From the NCBI RefSeq assembly GCF_030546645.1, contig NZ_JAUOTO010000006.1, positions 62,001 to 126,000 on the forward strand: DNA of 64,000 bases, read 5' to 3'. The notes under the pieces were generated by a model. The model searched no databases. It saw only the letters and a program-made list of their open reading frames with translations, and had not been told where the DNA came from. Shown here one piece after another: positions 62,027-64,000 of the stretch. The stretch's first letter is position 1. The number at the start of each line of letters is the position of its first letter. Origin of the DNA: Flavitalea plasmicola. GTDB taxonomy: Bacteria; Bacteroidota; Bacteroidia; Chitinophagales; Chitinophagaceae. The translations under genes were made by a program, and so were the position numbers.

Positions 62027-64000
62027 ATGTCTATTATTCAGCAAATCCGGGAAAAAGCCGCCTGGTTAGTTTTTGGTCTGATTGCTTTGAGCCTTATTGG
62101 CTTTCTTCTGATGGATGCCTTCGTGGGAAGAAGCCGTCTTTTCGGCAACCGCTCTACTACAGTAGGCACTGTCAATGGAGAGAAGATAGAATATAATGAC
62201 TTCCAGAGATTGGTATCCCTGCAGGAAGAGCAATATAAAAGGAGCGGCTATCCTATGAATGAAGGAATGCAGCAGAATATCCGGGAAGGGGTATGGAGGC
62301 AAATGATAGAAGATGCCCTCCTCACCGGTGATGAAAATACGCTGGGGCTGGAAGTGACTGACAAGGAGATCAATGATATGCTGGTCGGTGCCAATGCCAT
62401 TCAGGATATAAAAAGAGCATTCACGGATCCGAAGACGGGAGTATTCGACGCCCAGGCCGCGGCAGCCAGGATCAACCAGATGCGCCAGCTTTGGAAAGCA
62501 GGACCGAAGAAGAACGCAGATAATAGAGAATACGAAGCCGCCCGCAGTTTTTTTGAAGAGTCTGTTCCCCAGATCGCAAAGATGCGGCTGCGTGAAAAAT
62601 ATACTTCCCTGTTGGCCAACAGCGCATTTGTCCCTAAATGGATGCTGGAAAAAGGAAATGCCGACAACAGCCAGCTCGCTTCCATTTCATATGTCAACAC
62701 GCCTTATTTCACCATTCCCGATAGTGCTGTAAAAGTGTCGGAAAGTGAAATAGCGGACTACGTAAACGAGCATAAGGATCAGTTCCACCAGGAAGAAGGC
62801 CGGAGCATCGCCTATGTGGTATTCGACGCATCACCCAATGCCGCTGACAGCGCCGCGCTTCGCCAGCAGCTGACGGACATGAAAGCCGATTTCGCTAAAT
62901 CCGATAAGCCCGAAGCCTTCCTCGCCCGCATGGGTTCCGAACAGCAATATTTCGACGGCTATAAAGGCAAGTCCCAGATCATGGTACCCAATAAGGACTC
63001 CATCTTCGCACTGGCCAAAGGACAGGTCTACGGTCCCTACCTGGACGCCGGCAGCTATGTACTGGCGAAAAAGATAGATGAGAAGTTAATGCCGGACTCC
63101 GTGAAGGCCCGCCACGTCCTGGTGGCAACCGCAGACCGCAATGGACAGACCTTGCTGCCTGACAGCGTGGCCAAGGCAAGGATCGACAGCGTTAAAAATC
63201 TCCTCGAACATGGCATCAGTTGGGATACCGTTGCGCTTAAATATTCCGACGATGGCGGCGGTCCCGATGGCGGATCCAAAGCAAAAGGCGGCGACCTGGG
63301 CTACTTTGCCAACGGACAGATGGTAAAGGAATTCAACGATTTTTCTTTTGAAGGGAAAAAGGGAGATGCGAAGATCGTCAAGACCCAATTCGGCTATCAT
63401 TATGTGCAGATCGTCGATCAGAAGAATATCGAGCCGGCATATAAGATAGCTTACCTCTCCAAAAGGATCGAGGCCAGCAACGAGACAGACCAGCGCGTTT
63501 CCGGCATGGCATCTCAGTTCGCCGGGGAGAATCATGACCCCAAAGCCTTTGACCAGGCCATCCAGAAAAATAATTATCAGAAGCTCCTGGCGCCCGATAT
63601 TCAGCCTTCCGAATTCTCTATCCCCGGAGTGGGGGCCAGCCGTTCCCTGGTACGCTGGATCTATGAAGGCAAACTGGGAGATGTCTCTGAACCCTTCCCC
63701 GTCGGAGATAAATATATAGTGGCCGAGATCACGGAGATCAATGCCGAAGGATTGATGTCGGCAGCCAAGGCCCGTGGCCAGGTAGAGCCCATCCTGCGGA
63801 ATAAGAAAAAAGCCGAGATCATTATGAAGAAGCTGGGGACCCCCGCTTCCCTGGAAGCCGCCGCCGCCTCCGCTGGTGCCGGACAATCAGTCCAAAGGGC
63901 CGACAGCGTATTGTTCTCTTCACCCATGATCCCCAATGCCGGTCAGGAACCCAAGGTAATTGGCTCAGCCTTCAACAAGGCGCTGGCAGGCAAGCCCGCT
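62027..64000 (+). CDS. PpiD/SurA-like peptidyl-prolyl isomerase, C-terminus beyond window
   Basis: Open for 658 codons from the ATG at 62027 to the window edge. An N-terminal membrane anchor (WLVFGLIALSLIGFLLM, residues ~13-30) is followed by a SurA_N-type chaperone region (VGTVNGEKIEYNDFQRL, IREGVWRQMIEDALL, LGLEVTDKEINDML). A parvulin domain lies near residues 345-450 (VKARHVLVATADRNG, ISWDTVALKYSDDGG, KGGDLGYFANGQMVKEFNDFSF, VKTQFGYHYVQI). This is the layout of PpiD-like folding factors that help exported and outer-membrane proteins fold at the periplasmic face of the inner membrane. Its leader holds the palindromic element B. Confidence 0.92.
   Translation, partial: MSIIQQIREKAAWLVFGLIALSLIGFLLMDAFVGRSRLFGNRSTTVGTVNGEKIEYNDFQRLVSLQEEQYKRSGYPMNEGMQQNIREGVWRQMIEDALLTGDENTLGLEVTDKEINDMLVGANAIQDIKRAFTDPKTGVFDAQAAAARINQMRQLWKAGPKKNADNREYEAARSFFEESVPQIAKMRLREKYTSLLANSAFVPKWMLEKGNADNSQLASISYVNTPYFTIPDSAVKVSESEIADYVNEHKDQFHQEEGRSIAYVVFDASPNAADSAALRQQLTDMKADFAKSDKPEAFLARMGSEQQYFDGYKGKSQIMVPNKDSIFALAKGQVYGPYLDAGSYVLAKKIDEKLMPDSVKARHVLVATADRNGQTLLPDSVAKARIDSVKNLLEHGISWDTVALKYSDDGGGPDGGSKAKGGDLGYFANGQMVKEFNDFSFEGKKGDAKIVKTQFGYHYVQIVDQKNIEPAYKIAYLSKRIEASNETDQRVSGMASQFAGENHDPKAFDQAIQKNNYQKLLAPDIQPSEFSIPGVGASRSLVRWIYEGKLGDVSEPFPVGDKYIVAEITEINAEGLMSAAKARGQVEPILRNKKKAEIIMKKLGTPASLEAAAASAGAGQSVQRADSVLFSSPMIPNAGQEPKVIGSAFNKALAGKPA

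Overview
The window looks like chromosome from a Bacteroidota bacterium, most likely a Chitinophagaceae-type soil or plant-associated glycan degrader. The evidence is SusC/RagA-SusD/RagB pairs, a FecR-type anti-sigma protein with a DUF4974-like C-terminus, two proteins with type IX secretion (T9SS) C-terminal sorting domains, YD/RHS-repeat secreted proteins, an FtsX-like ABC permease of the Bacteroidota kind, and TAnnTTTG-like promoter elements. No tRNA, rRNA, CRISPR array or intact transposase was seen.

Layout. Positions 1-10455 hold a leftward operon of four secreted or surface proteins: a coiled-coil/barrel protein, an RHS plus leucine-repeat-like protein, an Ig/tail-fibre-like protein, and a DUF6443/RHS protein cut by the window edge. 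Positions 10.5-12.0 kb hold two small DNA-binding-type proteins around a threefold 172-175 bp repeat and a phased AATAAGT array. Positions 12.1-14.1 kb are a histidine kinase and NarL-type response regulator. Positions 14.36-26.12 kb are the most unusual gene block: a MauE/DoxX-like redox membrane protein, two nearly identical copies of a 4.5 kb SusC-SusD pair, and between them two small cysteine-containing exported peptides on the opposite strand and a shortened FecR protein without a sigma factor. Positions 26.1-29.0 kb are AT-richer, with small orphan genes including a stand-alone MutS domain I protein. Positions 29.0-36.2 kb carry YhcH, a Gre-like protein, a GH20 hexosaminidase, a methyltransferase, a membrane protein, a GH5 glycanase, an HTH protein and a GNAT acetyltransferase. 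Positions 36.3-41.8 kb encode JetA, JetB and JetC of a Wadjet/Mks-type SMC system, but no JetD follows. Positions 41.9-49.0 kb encode envelope and secreted proteins; 49.1-56.5 kb a GH63-like glucosidase, DEAD-box helicase, chromate transporter, M20 amidohydrolase and YjbR protein. Positions 56.5-64 kb are housekeeping: nadD, feoA-like, ybeY, mnmG, nadA and a PpiD/SurA-like folding factor.

Two ParB-type palindromes upstream of mnmG and a 770-bp gene-free stretch with several DnaA-box-like 9-mers between nadA and the folding factor suggest that the right end lies near the replication origin.

The main non-genic discovery is a 30-nt double-hairpin element in three copies (inside the Gre-like gene, before the M20 amidohydrolase, before the folding-factor gene). 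The copies differ by paired substitutions that keep every base pair. In two copies a further long inverted repeat with a TTTTCGGA-containing loop follows. One copy sits in frame inside a protein, in the manner of protein-embedded palindromic elements.
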